This document shows, in pieces, positions 23,601-36,008 of a DNA stretch of 64,000 nucleotides. How positions within the stretch are numbered: position 1 is the stretch's first letter; each line of letters starts with the position of its first letter. Both the position numbers and the translations under genes were made by a program. The notes beneath the pieces are model-generated. The model worked only from the letters and a program-made list of their open reading frames with translations, was not told the origin of the DNA and did not search any database. Origin of the DNA: Phoronis australis (lineage: Eukaryota > Phoronida > Phoronidae); contig NMRA01000152.1 of assembly GCA_002633005.1 (NCBI GenBank), forward strand, positions 744,704 to 808,703, read 5' to 3'.

Positions 23601-26600
23601 AAGTTGAACATTATATGAAGAGCGCGTCTTTGGATGTAAACGCTATACGTTAAATCGTGGTAGGGCACAGACGAAACCGCGTACGTCAACACACGCTTCA
23701 CGGCTGAAAAGCTTTTCAGTTCCCATTCGACATTTTCTGTAAGATAAATATCCACTTTTTATTTTAACCACTGCATTTGAAACTGGCTATAACAGTTCTG
23801 AGAACAAACACCGTAGCAATGGACTCTTGTTATGTAAAATTTTAAGTGTGTATAAGCCTTTCAATTGGTGTTCTCGTGCATTTTGTGATTGAGCCTCTGA
23901 AATCGAGTGTCAGCTAATTCTCAGTAGTCCCATGGTGGGGTTTCTAGAAACCCATTTCCCACTACTTGTAAGCGATTTACTACCTACTATACTAACCACA
24001 AGCACAGTGAATTTTGTTGAGAAACGTGGCTTTACTTCGGTAGCAAATTCACTTCATTTGGACGGAATGGAATTAAATCACGTGTCCCTCACAAGGCTGA
24101 GCTCCGTACGCGCAAGAATCTCGCGAAGAAAGCTAATGTGACCACGTGCTTCGCTTGTAATATATGGCGATATCTCGCAAGCTCTTGCGTAATCTTGTGT
24201 CTTCGCGAGGTTGGCTCAGCCTACAGATCACACGCCTGATTTTCGCGCCCGTCTGAGAATAACGACAATAGCGACACTTCTCGCAATCATTCGTCAGTGC
24301 ACTGACTACTCAGCTTTGCCAGGTGTCGCGTAAAATATCGTACCCGTTACATGTACCCTGTCGACCTTGCGCATGCGCAGATTTGACATCACAGAAATGC
24401 AGAAAATAACGTATCAGGTTATGTAGGCCTAGTCTTTAAGAACTGGACAAGAGCATTATACTACTTTCTTGAGAGACATTTATCATGATTTAATAACTTT
24501 CATAAAACCTATAATGAGGATCATTTGCATGTGCGAGGAAAATTATTGCACACACTACACTATTGACAGATATCCCGTGAAATAAGATTACCCGAGAAAG
24601 TTCCCTGTTCCCTTGACGTACCTTATCATGGAACATAGTATAGTTAGTAAACGAGTTCTGATCATTCAAGATAAATTTGTAGTGCTTTGTCATCACTGAT
24701 AATTTCACAGTGGAACTAGTGACAAGTGGTCGTTATTTCTAACATATTTAGTAGGGCGGCTATTTGAATAATGGCTATGAATGATATTGGGCAATAGACA
24801 TACTGACTGGCTTGACACTCGAACAAACCGAAAACCTCAAACATGCAAAGGGTGATCAGCAGCTTTGTTTAATGTTACAGTTTATTTCAAAGGAAACCTT
24901 GTGTCGGGCGACGCCGCAGGTAGGCAACACGTAGCCCCTCGGTTGGCCGGTTAGGGGGCTACATTACTTCCCATCGCTTTCTGTACGAATTTCGTCCCGT
25001 GTATTTTAAAAGGGTGGTAGGCCAAATCCGGCCACCGATTAGGAGTTTTCACCTCGTCAAAAATACATTCCACACTTAAAACTATCTTTCTTTAGTGGTC
25101 CTTTCTACTTTTACACATATCTTTGATGAAGTTTAGTTACGAGAATTAAGGTGACTTTGGCGAAGAATTCCTACTCCACTTTTTGGTCACTGTTAACTTT
25201 TTCACCACGCGCGCGATAACCACAACGTAGTTCAGCTGAGTCACGTGAGTTAGGCAAAGGCTAGTGAGAGACTGAGAGAAGCGCGTGACGCTGGTGCGTG
25301 ACACTTGCCAATGTAGCATGGGAAGGTATCAGGTGAAATTCGTAAGATTTGTGTCTCTTGGACTTTTTATTCGTCGACATGCGTGATTTCGCGTAACTTC
25401 CTCAAAATGGCACCCTGTAAGAGAAACTCGAACAAACCGCGACAAATTTTCATCAATTTGTTCAAAGTACCTTGACTGAACCGTCTCCAGACTTATGGTA
25501 TGTGGTAATTATAACTCCATGTGCATATATGCATATTTCATTTGATTTTATTTCCTGTATTTTGAAATTCGTAACTTTTTGTGGGGATGTTCAGTCGCCC
25601 CTGTATGCCTGCGGCATCCAGGGCGATATAATTTTCTACGCCGCAGGGTACTTGAGGTACACTATTTTCCTGGTACAGTCTTTCACGCCTAAGACGTGAA
25701 ATACTTTACCCAAAAAACATGCATGCGCAACGGGGTACTTCAGGTACACTTTTTAACGGGTACAGTACTTCACGCGACACTAGCAATACTTACTTCGGTT
25801 ATTAAATGATAATCTTCTTGGCTATTTTACAACTGTATTAACTGCGGTATTAAGACGTGCGAAAAGGGCGTATGAGTACGGGGTGCTGCATATTCAACTT
25901 GAATCCTGACCCATGTCGTACTTGGGCACCTGAGACAATGGCTACCGGAGACAATTAATACCAAAGAAATGACGAAAAATCCTCCACGCTCTGTCGCTAC
26001 TTATTTCGTTTTCCCACCAGTGACGATACAATAATACTACAAAGCCAGTCATGGACCGCCCACACTGTATGTTCTGAGTGACGGAGATCAAGCCGCGATC
26101 AACACTCGTTGGCCGCCACGACACTGTAATGGTTGTTATGTACTGTACATTTTACTTCTGGCAAGTACGTCGTCTGTTAGACTAATTCTATTGTTTCGTC
26201 TGGTGTTATTTTGTACCCAGAGAAATAAAATTACATTACCGAAATTAATATAATAATAATTATGATATTTAGATACAGTTTTATGAAGCACTTTCAGTAA
26301 CTATACCTTTGTAATAGCTCAAATCACCTCGTGGACGTTTTAGGTTGAGATTTATTTCGTTTCCGTTAAAAGCCCACGAACCAAACGTCATGTTACAAAC
26401 CTAAAACAACAAACAGTTTTTACAGCATGACCAAACTGCCCCCTCTGCCTCGGGGTGCATACACTTTCTAAGACCATAGAGCTTTATATGGCAATGATTT
26501 TTTGTTACAAGCGGGTACTTCCAAAACCGGGCTTCCGTCAAAGAAACTAAATTTTGATTTAAATAACTTATCGTTACACAATTGGTTTCAAATTGCTTCT

Positions 26601-28070
26601 TCAAATCAGATGAAGAGTGATTTATGAATTTTCAATAGAATGACAATTAATTCGTTGAGGCCATGCTCGCCGAATGAAAGGACGTCACCCCGTTCCAAAT
26701 GGAACAGACTGGTCTGAAGCGAGAACGACCTGTCAGTTCACCGCAGCGAAGCCTTGAAACCGTATTTAATTTGACCAAGGGACAATTTGATACCAATTTT
26801 GTAACCGTAAGTGGAAATCAAAAATTAGTTTTTGTGTTGGAAGGAGGGTTTATTCTCACTTTAAGCGGAGGCCCGACGAATGTACGTGAAAACATCTTAT
26901 TTTCAAGAATGATCATTCAATTACAATTCCCAAATGAGAAAATTTTTCTCTAAAATCGAACTTTCATGCAGTGCGAGATGTGATGTAGTTTCAAAATTTT
27001 TCGCAATAACCTTAAACAAGAGGTCAAAGTCGTCAAATTCGACTCTGAATTACACTGGCGATTTCAAGTCAAAATTTGTCGTTGCCACGTGACCTTGAAT
27101 ATGACATCAAGGTCACTAATTCCATTTACCCGGCCCTTGACTAACCCACCCACACTTGGATGAAATTAAGAACGGAGCCTAAAACTCGACCCCTCACTTT
27201 TTGAGATATGGTGTCAACAACAATTTCACAACATATACTCGATTTTCTTTTGATCTTAAAAACGATGTCAAGGTCATCAAAGTCGACTGCTGACTGCAGT
27301 TGTCCATTCCTTGGTACAAAATATGAACATAAACAAAACCTTCCTTATTCAGGAACATGTATCACGTCAACAACATTGTGTGACGCAGGGGCGCACGCAC
27401 TAACAGACTCATGGTGGGCCGTGAATACTAGTGCCCCCTGCTTTGCGCTCTACACTGAGGGGACAATAACAAGCCAATATTTAGGTTTAAAGAATTTGGT
27501 AGCAAATTTTCACTAGAAGACATGGCTGAAGACAGCTCTGGTTCTGCCGATTCTTTCTTCCCAGAGTCCTAGAGAACATATGCACATGTGCTCGCGGTAT
27601 TTAACAATTACATTATCCCTCGGAGCATCCGGAACACTTCTGGTATTGTCCTCGGACCTGAACGTTACTTGCGCATGTGCTGACTTCAGTCTCATAGCAA
27701 GTCATGTGACTTTCAAACTGGAGAATGATTTGCCGATCGCAAATACGCTGAAAACGTTAATTTAGTCTTGAGGGGAAATACTGTGGTTTCGAAAACATCA
27801 ATATAATATAAAATAAGATATTTATTTGCTGTTCCTTTTTGAATAGGTTTTATTAGATACGATAGTAGTAGCGCAGCTGTATACTGTAATAGAAAACAAA
27901 GCGATCTTCTCGAGTGACATTGTGAGTAGGAGGCGAAGCAAACCTCCTTTATTATCTGGATTATGTTTCAATTTACTCCATTGAAGGTTGCTTGCTTCTG
28001 TTTTACGTTATCGCTTACATAAGTGTGTGTGTGCGTGCGCGCGCGCGCGTGTGTGTGCGCGCCTGCGCGC

Positions 28071-28168
<98 letters not shown>

Positions 28169-31100
28169 TCGTTATTTAGAAGTAATGAACACGATAAACT
28201 GTACTGAACACTGCGTCGGATCGAACGAGTTTGGTTATTCTTGACCAATTTCCCTCCCGTAGCCTACATCGATGTGTATGATCAAAGGTCAAGAATACTG
28301 AAATGTAAATTATGTGTACATGTGCATGCGTTTTATTCATTATCACAGTGAGTTTGATTAATTGTTACACCGTCTATATAAATATGTAAATCTTGATGTG
28401 GCCAACAGGTGACGTGAAGACCAGACTTAATGTTTGTGTGCGAACATAATACTTAACTATATACATGTACTTGTTGTTCTCATGACATATCGTTCCTCGA
28501 AGATCATTCAACCCATACACCTTTCAAACCTAGTATGGTCACACAGAGAAACGTAGGGGAGACAGAGCTATACTTCGGCATTATTTTCGAAAAATGAAAA
28601 TTCCTTACAAAAATGCTCATCTTCTATCTTGAAACGACATAAAAACTTACTCAAATTTTCAGTCTCTTTGAGAATGCGTATACCTGGAAATGGAGCAAGT
28701 CAGGGTAACTTTAGCCCGTGGTTATCCGTTCTCAATGAAATAACTAATCTAGCCAAAATCACGTGTCCTCGTTTAAAATGTACGGCTGAATATCTCACGT
28801 AATCTCGCGAAGTCTTGCTTTTTACCGAGGTCTTATCGTCAGGTCCTGGTGTTCCTGAATTCTACCCCGGTCTCTCGCATTGTATGCTCAAAAATAAGAG
28901 CAAGTCGTTTTTACTGACACGACAGCATTTTTCTGAACTACTTTAACTGTGTTTAATTTTCGGCAACATTCTCAGTCAAGAGAATAGTGAGTCTCAGACA
29001 ATATCACAAAAAAACTAATGCATATGGTTCTTGCAACGCAGCCAATACTGACAGAAACCTGGCACTATATAGTACGTAGGCAAAATATGAAACAAGCACA
29101 CATGGTACGCCATCTTACGCGTTCATAGAACAAAAAAGCTGTCTTTCTATTTACCTGATGGTCAAACGGAAAATATGTTACGTCAACTAGACAAGTGCTG
29201 TAAGTCTTCCTTGGAAAGTTCCACTGTATCTGGCCATTAGCAAAAAGACTGACAAACGCTGCACTGGTGACGTCAAACGTGTCTCCGCTGGCACTTAAAA
29301 GAGCAAAACGAGTTTGTTTTTTGGTTTGCTACACAACAGGCAGTGGAGACACAGGTCCAAATTTGTATTTCTACAATGAGATGTCTGTTATCTGTCTGAC
29401 CATGCCTACAGATACTAGATCAGCATCCATCGCGACAGTGTAAGTCATGGCTTTGGCATACCTGCGCATCAATTTTCAGGTTTTGGGACGAAGTGAATTT
29501 CTAGCTTTCACATTTGCCAGCCAATAAAATCATAAATAAGGACTAGGATTTAAACTAATACCAAGACTTTTTGAGATATGAGAAATGACAATAGTGAATC
29601 AAATTCTCATATTGCTGGAGAGTTTTGTTGGACAATTACACGGAATTATGTGTACTTCATTCGAAAGTTTTCAAACGAACTTGGCAACAAGCAACACAGC
29701 AACAAAACATTACAAACTCAAGGAGGGCACAATACTGGCATACACTGTACCTGTTGTATAGGTAAAAGTCAGGCACCCATATCTGAGACGAATAAATGGA
29801 GGTTTTGGATATACCCTTGTGTTCAGATGCGTTCCAAGTTAACTTGAAGTCATGCCAAGCCTATAAAAATAAACGTATAGATTTGTGACGATGCAGATAG
29901 AAAAAACAAAGCCAACTTTCAGGCAGCATGCCGGTTTCCCAAGAAACCACACGTTAGACTGTCAGGGCAAGATATTTTTATAAATGTGCACATGTCAGTC
30001 TGAAGATTACTCATAGTTTTACGGAATTCAAGAATATCAAATTGTTAACAATCGTAAACAAAGATTTTGTGATTTTTGGCATACTAGTTTAACTCTAAAA
30101 CAGTAACAGATGAATCGGGATTCACGTTCAACACGCTTATTACATGTTACAGTAATTCTAAAGTTTTAATTGTGGGGGGGTTCTTAAATTAAGTAGTCAG
30201 TTCTGTTGCAGTTGCGTCGTAAGGCACCTGTGCACATGCTTTCAGAGGAAATCTCCTAAACATTTTGTTTATAGCCGGTTAAGTCCAATTAACCAACCAC
30301 TATCAATACAGAGAAGGCCGGTGTAAAAAGCAGGCGGTGTGGTTCTGAGGTTTATTCTAGTAGGTGATTGAACGGAAGGTAACGAGAAAGAGAGTGGAAG
30401 AAGAGGCGAGGAAAATGAAGGTCAAAGAAAGAGAATGTGTTGTTCGAATAGTAGAAGGGGGTGGAGAGTAAAAGGAATGGTTAAAAGGATAAGACCAGCG
30501 CATGCGCAGAAATGAACGGGAGAAATGGAATTGAGTGTAACTAAAAGAAGCTCGGAAACGGAAATTGGATGGATAGAGGAAGAAACGGAGACAAGGCGTG
30601 CGTTCAGTAGACGCTAGCACCTACGCTAGGAGCTAGCTAAAACTTAGTCAAAGTCACGTGTTCTAATTTAAAATACACGGCAATATCTCACGTAATCTCG
30701 CGAAGTCTTGCTTTTTAGCGAGGTCCTAGCGTTACTGAATGGGAGGAAGGCCTTTGTAAGAGTTCTCGCGGTAAAGTGCAATAAAACACTGTGCGATTAA
30801 GGCAGAATGATGCGTTTTAATGAAGCCTGTGAGAGGAAGACAGAATATAAATGGGACAATATTCAATCCGTCTACAGGATGATGCGCAAGTATCAGCGGG
30901 TGGAAAAATGTTTCGAGACACTCCTCCTGATTCCTTGCAAAATATAGAGACCCCCATTTTTTGAGAAAAAAACAAAACGATAGTATGGTAAAGTCTGGTT
31001 CATATAGTGCACCGAGATTTGAACTCGAGGTAAGCTGACGACGATTTGGTACCAAGTATTCAAGGTTTCTCACTGTATCTGTTATCAATAAAAACATATG

Positions 31101-32820
31101 ATGATCGTGTAGTTTATAAGCAAACTTATCCTAACTAATTGTGATAATATTGAATTTGTTTAACAAACATTTATTTTACGACTGAGTTCCTACGAGTGCC
31201 CGAATATAAAAGAACAACTTAGCGTATTGCAATGATAAGCATATGTTTTCTTGCACCCGGGATCGACTTCGCTCGGGTGTGAGAGCGAGTTATATACAGT
31301 TTCTACCACCGGTCTCAGTCATGACCGGCTGTAATATACTATTTTGCGAACCAATCGGAAACTGTCGGTTATTGAGAGAACAATATCTTTGGGAGAAATT
31401 TTTAATTCTGTCATCACTTCGAAATAGTGAAGGCGCAAGTGTTCTGTTGAAAGATGCAAACATGATTTCACAAGCATCCGTGCTTTCCCACGACTGCATC
31501 GAAGTCTCAAAAATATTCTTAACATTGACCTAACACTGATGTACACCTTGCTTTTGGTATATCTTCTGTATTGAATTACTTACCGTTGTATGTTTGGTCT
31601 CAACTTGTTACTTACTCAGGTAAGGATTGTTTTCTAGAGTTGGGAAGAATTTACTATTCACTAGCGATTGAAACCACGGACGGGACCGGGGGTACTGGAT
31701 AGATCATAAATATAAAAACACTCTGTTAACTTTAGGAATTGGAAAAATCGATCCTTTTGTAGACTTTCGGACTCCCGAAATGAACCCTTTACCAGGGACT
31801 AAGTAAAGAAAGAGGGATTTTTTCGGATAAAGCAACTATTCATAAAAAGGCTGAATGTAAAATGACCCCCATCTCAGTGAGCGACAAGTTCCTTATGTCT
31901 GTTCTCTCCCGTCGAGTTGATGGCCTTGGCATTTTATGTTCCGAAGAACGTGATGTATTTATCATTTTTCCTACTTACCAGTCGAAACCAAACAATGCTC
32001 GTAAGAATCTGATTTTTTTCGTCCTGCAAATACAAAAACCCGCGTGATATAATTGAGATTAGACGAATTTCAGTATGTTACGCTCGGCTTTTCAACATGA
32101 AATTTGAATGATACTTTTGAGAATAATTAAAGTTGTCATCAAGGCTATAGATAGTAACATGACGACACGTGGCTCCATTTATTGCTTTGCAGTATATTTA
32201 GCTGAAACCGTTACTTCACGTGTACTCCGGACAAACAGTTTTAATCAATCTACATTTTTTGTCTTTAAAGACAAAAATGTAGAGATGTTAAATAACATCT
32301 CTAAACTAAAAGTTCTCGCCAATCCCATTGAGATATGGACTCATAGTTGCGACTGATTAAGTGCCACCTGGTATTCGAATGTTTAGTATGACGTCATTAT
32401 GACGTTTTGGACCCAGTGTTACGGCAAGTCTATTCTTATTTCCGAGTCCAAATTGCGTCATCTACTGCCATGACACGTCATTACTAAACATCCGAATACA
32501 GACAAAGTACGTGTAAAGACAGTACACGTGCAAAGTGCACGTGCAAGTTGTCCCCAAGAACGCTCATAACAACGTAGCTCAGTTCATGCATTATTTGAGA
32601 ACTATGACTATTTAGTGCGTAGAAGCCTACTTCACCGTTTTTATTGATATACATAAGTTGAGAAATCAACTTACCAAATCTAGAATATGATTCAACGCTA
32701 TGTCCACAGTGAGGTTCAGTGGCTCGTCGAGTTCTTGAACAGGTCGAATTTTCTTGTTATAGTCACTTAATAGAGAATTTATCAATTTTTCATTGGCATC
32801 TTCGTTGACCATGACTACAT
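20627..32820 (-). CDS. Nicotinic acetylcholine receptor-like Cys-loop channel subunit, incomplete exon set
   Basis: Exons seen in transcript order: 32820-32675 (N-terminal helix, LLSDYNKKIRPV), 29860-29751 (AWHDFKLTWN; QIWVPDFYLYN), 29293-29155 (Cys-loop start, CLVDVTYFPFDHQ), 26400-26307 (VCNMTFGSWAFNGNEI), 23213-23045 (TM1 and TM2, with PPEAGEKISL and ESLPPTSLAIPLL), 22615-22389 (TM3 and start of the cytoplasmic loop, RFTGKQDKPVPRWVR) and 21019-20627 (rest of the loop, MA helix and TM4, WRDVAMVIDRCCLLVL, stop). Phases agree at every join where neighbours are known. The 13-residue Cys loop and GEK before TM2 mark a cation-selective nicotinic-type subunit at the cell surface. The 22389 donor (GTAAAA) is weak. 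Not found: the signal-peptide exon and the usual 45-base exon after 32675. The loop C to pre-TM1 exon is tentative (26123-26018), with one cysteine and so a non-alpha look. Confidence 0.88.
21785..22316. mobile_element. Non-autonomous DNA transposon of 512 bp with a 10-bp target duplication
   Basis: The element runs 21795-22306. Its ends are an 18-bp perfect inverted repeat, CTCGCTGGTTCCCTGCGT and its complement. It is flanked on both sides by the same 10 bases, TATACACATT (21785-21794 and 22307-22316). No transposase frame is seen inside. A 9-10 bp duplication is typical of Mutator-like elements, but the ends were not matched to a known family. It sits in the intron between the receptor exons at 22389 and 21019. 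Confidence 0.85.
22743..22896. mobile_element. hAT-like MITE, copy 2
   Basis: Starts CAGTGCTGTAGTGG and ends CCACTACAGCTG. It shares GGGGTGTAGGCGCACGTAGG, CACCTTTTGGCA and GTAAGTTACGTT with the copy at 6467-6582, and has about 40 extra bases near its 3' end. No convincing target duplication is visible. It lies in the receptor intron between 22615 and 23045. Confidence 0.65.
24069..24230. mobile_element. Possible strongly diverged CGTTCAGTA-family MITE
   Basis: Short blocks recall the family at 8600 and 30601: AATCACGTGTCC near the left, then GCGATATCTCGCAAG and CTTCGCGAGGTTGGCTCAG. The ends are not recognisable. This is a weak call. Confidence 0.3.
28021..28167 (+). repeat. (GT)n dinucleotide microsatellite
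   Basis: About 147 bases of GT repeat with a CG-interrupted 5' part (GTGCGTGCGCGCGCG) and a long pure 3' part. It lies in a receptor intron. All overlapping open frames are repeat artefacts. Confidence 0.97.
28745..28862. mobile_element. Diverged CGTTCAGTA-family MITE
   Basis: The interior matches the full copies closely (AATCACGTGTCCTCGTTTAA; ATCTCACGTAATCTCGCGAA; GTCTTGCTTTTTACCGAGGT), but the outer ends are eroded. Receptor intron. Confidence 0.65.
30601..30741. mobile_element. MITE of the CGTTCAGTA family, full copy 2
   Basis: Starts CGTTCAGTAGACGCTAGC and ends CCTAGCGTTACTGAATG. Its interior is nearly the same as 8600-8729, with an extra 11 bases near the left end. The flanking bases GGCGTG on the left and GGAGG on the right are also shared by both copies, so the true ends may lie a little further out. 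Receptor intron. Confidence 0.8.
32372..32498. mobile_element. Short MITE with about 22-bp terminal inverted repeats
   Basis: The left end reads TATTCGAATGTTTAGTATGA. The right end, read on the other strand, is TATTCGGATGTTTAGTAATG. Inside lie ATTATGACGTTTTGGACC and similar. A fragment with CATGACGTCATT and GTGACGTTTTGGACCAAGTG recurs near 42068-42120. The element is 127 bp and has no coding capacity. Confidence 0.7.
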
Positions 32821-33853
32821 CTGAAAAGGAAACGAAAAGTCAACATGTCTACTAATCGGTGTAATGAAAATTTGAGAAAAATGCTACTCACGCAAATTCA
32901 TGACTTTGCTTTAATCAGTCATTCATGGAATTTCTACTAATCCATTTTCAAAATGTTACAGACAGCACTTTTGATGCTAACTTCGCCTATTCGTATTTAC
33001 GTCCTTTTCAAAAGAGTTCAAAGTCAGTGCAGTTTTTACCTTTAACTATGTGCAGAAAGAACAGAAGCTTCACTCCAATAATGGAGGCAATCATTATAGG
33101 CCCGAACGTGTGGGACCCTGCCGCTCTTCTTCGTCAGTCTATCGTTGATGCAACGGGCCTTTACCTGTAGTGACTGTGCCGAACACGGGATGTTATTTTA
33201 CTGGACAAAGATGTTATCCATTGGCAACCAAATCAAGCAACAAAAGAATTGCGATCCCGGCTCGACAATGGCTGGCAAGAGTCTCTTGTCACTGGTTAAA
33301 AGCATTCCACTGCGTTGAAAAACAAAGTGTTTATAATTCACAAATTTCTCCTGTATACACACATGCTCAATTAGTCGTAAGATTATGTAAGCACCTTATC
33401 ATGTGATAATCAATATTTTGTCAAGCTTTTAATTCCTCTATATTGCATGATTCGAAGTTTTCAAAGATAAACACCGTAGTACTGTATAACGTATTTTCAT
33501 GCAATGGTGTGTTTATGCAATTACAAAAATACGCTTGAAAACTGCGTGCTACATACAAGATAGTGCATCAATAAGGTGGTAGATCGATGGTAGCACAACA
33601 TATCTGTGGCTAGCTCACAGTGACAAACTTGGAATTTGTCTTCAGGAAATTATTCGAAACTGGGCCACATACACTGCGAAATAAGTTTCGTCTTGCTATT
33701 AGACGGGTGAAGCGCATTCAAACTTTATTTGGGATCATCCAACCTCTGGTCATATACCTGACATGTGGTGTCTGTGACTTTTAAGAATAAAGTCCGAAAA
33801 ATATTTCCAACCCAATTATGAGAACTTACCCATATATGCTAGTTTACTTTGAT

Positions 33854-33921
<68 letters not shown>
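33854..33921 (+). repeat. (CAG)n trinucleotide repeat, about 22 units
   Basis: An uninterrupted AGC/CAG run ending in AGTAGTAGG. On the minus strand it reads CTACTA then (CTG)n and directly follows the retrotransposon 3' end at 33922-34560. It is most simply an expanded LINE tail and not a coding polyglutamine tract. Confidence 0.95.
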
Positions 33922-33927
<6 letters not shown>

Positions 33928-34560
33928 GGTCCGCTGACTGCGGAGCCACAAGAGAAATAAACAATACAATGTTACAGATAATCAGAATTACAAAATTAGG
34001 TGATAATGTAATTTAAAACTACTTGTAAAAAGACTTGGAGAGATTATCAAAAATAGTTAGATACAAAGCTGTTGGGAATAGTGCACTCAAGTTTATAACT
34101 TTCAAAACAAACGTTCTTAAAATAATTTATAACAGAAGATAAAGAATGAGTAAAAACTTTTTGAGAAACACTTTCAGGAAGGTTATTATTGATATGAGGT
34201 AGGGCATTGCGAACTGAATCTTCAGCAAATGATTTAGTACAACGAGGAGTGTGTAAAACATGTCGTTGCATAGTGCAGTGTTCATGAACAGACCCACGGG
34301 TTATCAAATTGAGCGTTTTAAAAATGAGGGTAAATAATTATGAACGTACATGTATTTGTAGAAAAAAATGATAATAGCAACAACAAACACGTCTTTAATT
34401 TTGAGTATCTGTGTACTCCTAAATAAAGGCTCTGTTTGGGCATTAAAACAACTAGAGGAAATAATGCGAATAACCTAGTTTTCTGTAATTTGAATATTCT
34501 ATGATGTTCGCACCCCTATAGCAAAATGTCATAATTAAAATGAGGATGGAGAAGGCCATT
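33922..34560 (-). mobile_element. Decayed LINE reverse transcriptase C-terminus and 3' tail
   Basis: On the minus strand the broken frame reads VIRIISSSCFNAQTEPLF, then STQILKIKDVFVV and FFYKYMYVHNYLPSF. After a stop it reads CTKSFAEDSVRNALPHINN and NLPESVSQKV. These are standard C-terminal landmarks of Jockey/CR1-like LINE reverse transcriptases (RII..s...hT.PLF..l.iLkikDi; the slot usually filled by WN.LP is NNLP here). Several in-frame stops show it is dead. The 3' end runs into the CTG repeat. Confidence 0.8.
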
Positions 34561-35762
34561 ACATAAAGTTTTCAAAGTTTCAAAGGGCAAGAAATATTTA
34601 ATGTTATTAAGAACACCACAGAGTCTGCTCAATGTTGCGTTAACCACTTCTAAGCAGTGACGTGTTAATAATTACGTAACCAAACTGTATTTATTAATTG
34701 TGAGCTGTGAGCGGAAGATCAAACTTGGTTTTGTCTTCACTCTTAATTAATCACTCCTTCTGAAGCAGACCCTTGGTTCTCCATTCATCAATCAAGGATG
34801 AGGTCAACTGGTGTACTGAAAGAACCTTACTGACATCCAAGATGTCGGTGCATTTAGCGAAATCGATTTTAACTGTGTAAAAGTATATGATTTCTGAAAG
34901 TATGAAGCTTGTAAAATTTTATTTTGAACTTTTTACCAATCTGATATTTATTGAGTCACATGACCATGTCTTATTAGTAAAATATAACAAGAAAGACAGG
35001 TACATGCATAGCAAAACAAGGACATTAATAACATGAATAAATTATAATTGAAGTAAGTGTTACACTTTTCTTAAATACCATCTCGTCTTTGTTTTAACTG
35101 ACTTAAAGATTTTCCATGAAAATCATGAAAGTCCTACTTTTGATAGCCTCTCATGCAAAAATGGACCATTTTTTAAAAAATCAATTCCTAACAGCGTCAT
35201 TTTTAGAACAATGCCTTGATTTGAATGTTTCATATGAATGTAATCCGCCATTTCTGAGATACGATATTCCCAAGTCAGGCAGATTTGACGTAAACATGCT
35301 TGTTCAACCTTAATTGGCGTAACCGGAGTCTTAGTGACATCTGAGATATACGCGGGTTGTGATCATTATGACCCCTGCTGACAATGCTAACATGAGATGA
35401 ACACTACGTGCATTTCTATTTTCGTATTTCATGAAGGTTATCTAACAGGTTATATTGAGCAACTGAAATCATTGAGCAGCAACTGAATAAATATTTACCG
35501 AAAATGCAGAAAGTGAGAGAAATTATAGACAATTTGAAATGTTGAAATACTCTTAGTATCGATGGTAAAAATCTGACCAATTCGTCTGTTTTCGAGTAGT
35601 TCAGCAGACTTTAATGCTAACAGTGGCTGTATGCGAGACAAGGCTCAGTACATCCTGAGCAAGTCGTTCTTTAAAGTGTGCGAGGTTACTGATGTGTTAC
35701 AATACCATGAAAACTGAAATACAGTTTGCCGTCACCAGATGGCGAGACCGTCTGATCCTCAC

Positions 35763-35908
35763 CTGCTCTGCTACTTGAACCAACTTGTCATAGAATTTGA
35801 AATCGAGGGACACTTCGCGAACGAAGCAGAAGTTATCAAAAGCGGAAGGGGTCGCTTTAATTGGCGTTGCTTTCAACGCGCGACTTGGTGGTAGCATGCT
35901 TTGTTCGT
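35763..35908 (-). CDS. Candidate exon, possibly the N-terminal exon of a second Cys-loop receptor
   Basis: On the minus strand an open segment is bounded by TTTTTAG and a good GTGAGG donor. It is 146 bases long, enters in phase 2 and leaves in phase 0: the same length and phases as the receptor exon at 32675-32820. The end reads VREVSLDFKFYDKLVQVAEQ. Its alternating hydrophobic pattern could be the first strand of such a receptor (compare EPLNLTVDIALNHILDL), but direct identity is low. No following exons of a second gene were found between here and 32820. It may be an alternative first-domain exon, a remnant, or unrelated. Confidence 0.35.
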
Positions 35909-36008
35909 CTAAAAATATCGGTTACATATAGCGATACGTAGTTTGATCATGATAAGCGGCACTGTATTGGGTAGAGTCATCAACACATGATTTCGGCTAG
36001 CTTTTTCT

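Noticed and set aside
24622-24716. Minus-strand segment with a good GTACGT donor as the missing pre-TM1 receptor exon
   Set aside because: Phases could fit, but the protein (for example FILNDQNSFTNYTMFHDK) does not lead into TM1 as in any Cys-loop receptor I know.
28015-28248. Overlapping open frames of Cys-Val or Thr-His repeats on both strands
   Set aside because: They are translations of the (GT)n microsatellite.
31578-31612. Short minus-strand segment before a GTAAGT as the 45-base receptor exon
   Set aside because: It is too short from the nearest AG and does not show the expected Asn-Gln / Thr-Asn pattern.
33854-33921. CAG run as a coding polyglutamine tract
   Set aside because: There is no surrounding open frame or splice context, and it joins directly to a LINE 3' end on the other strand.
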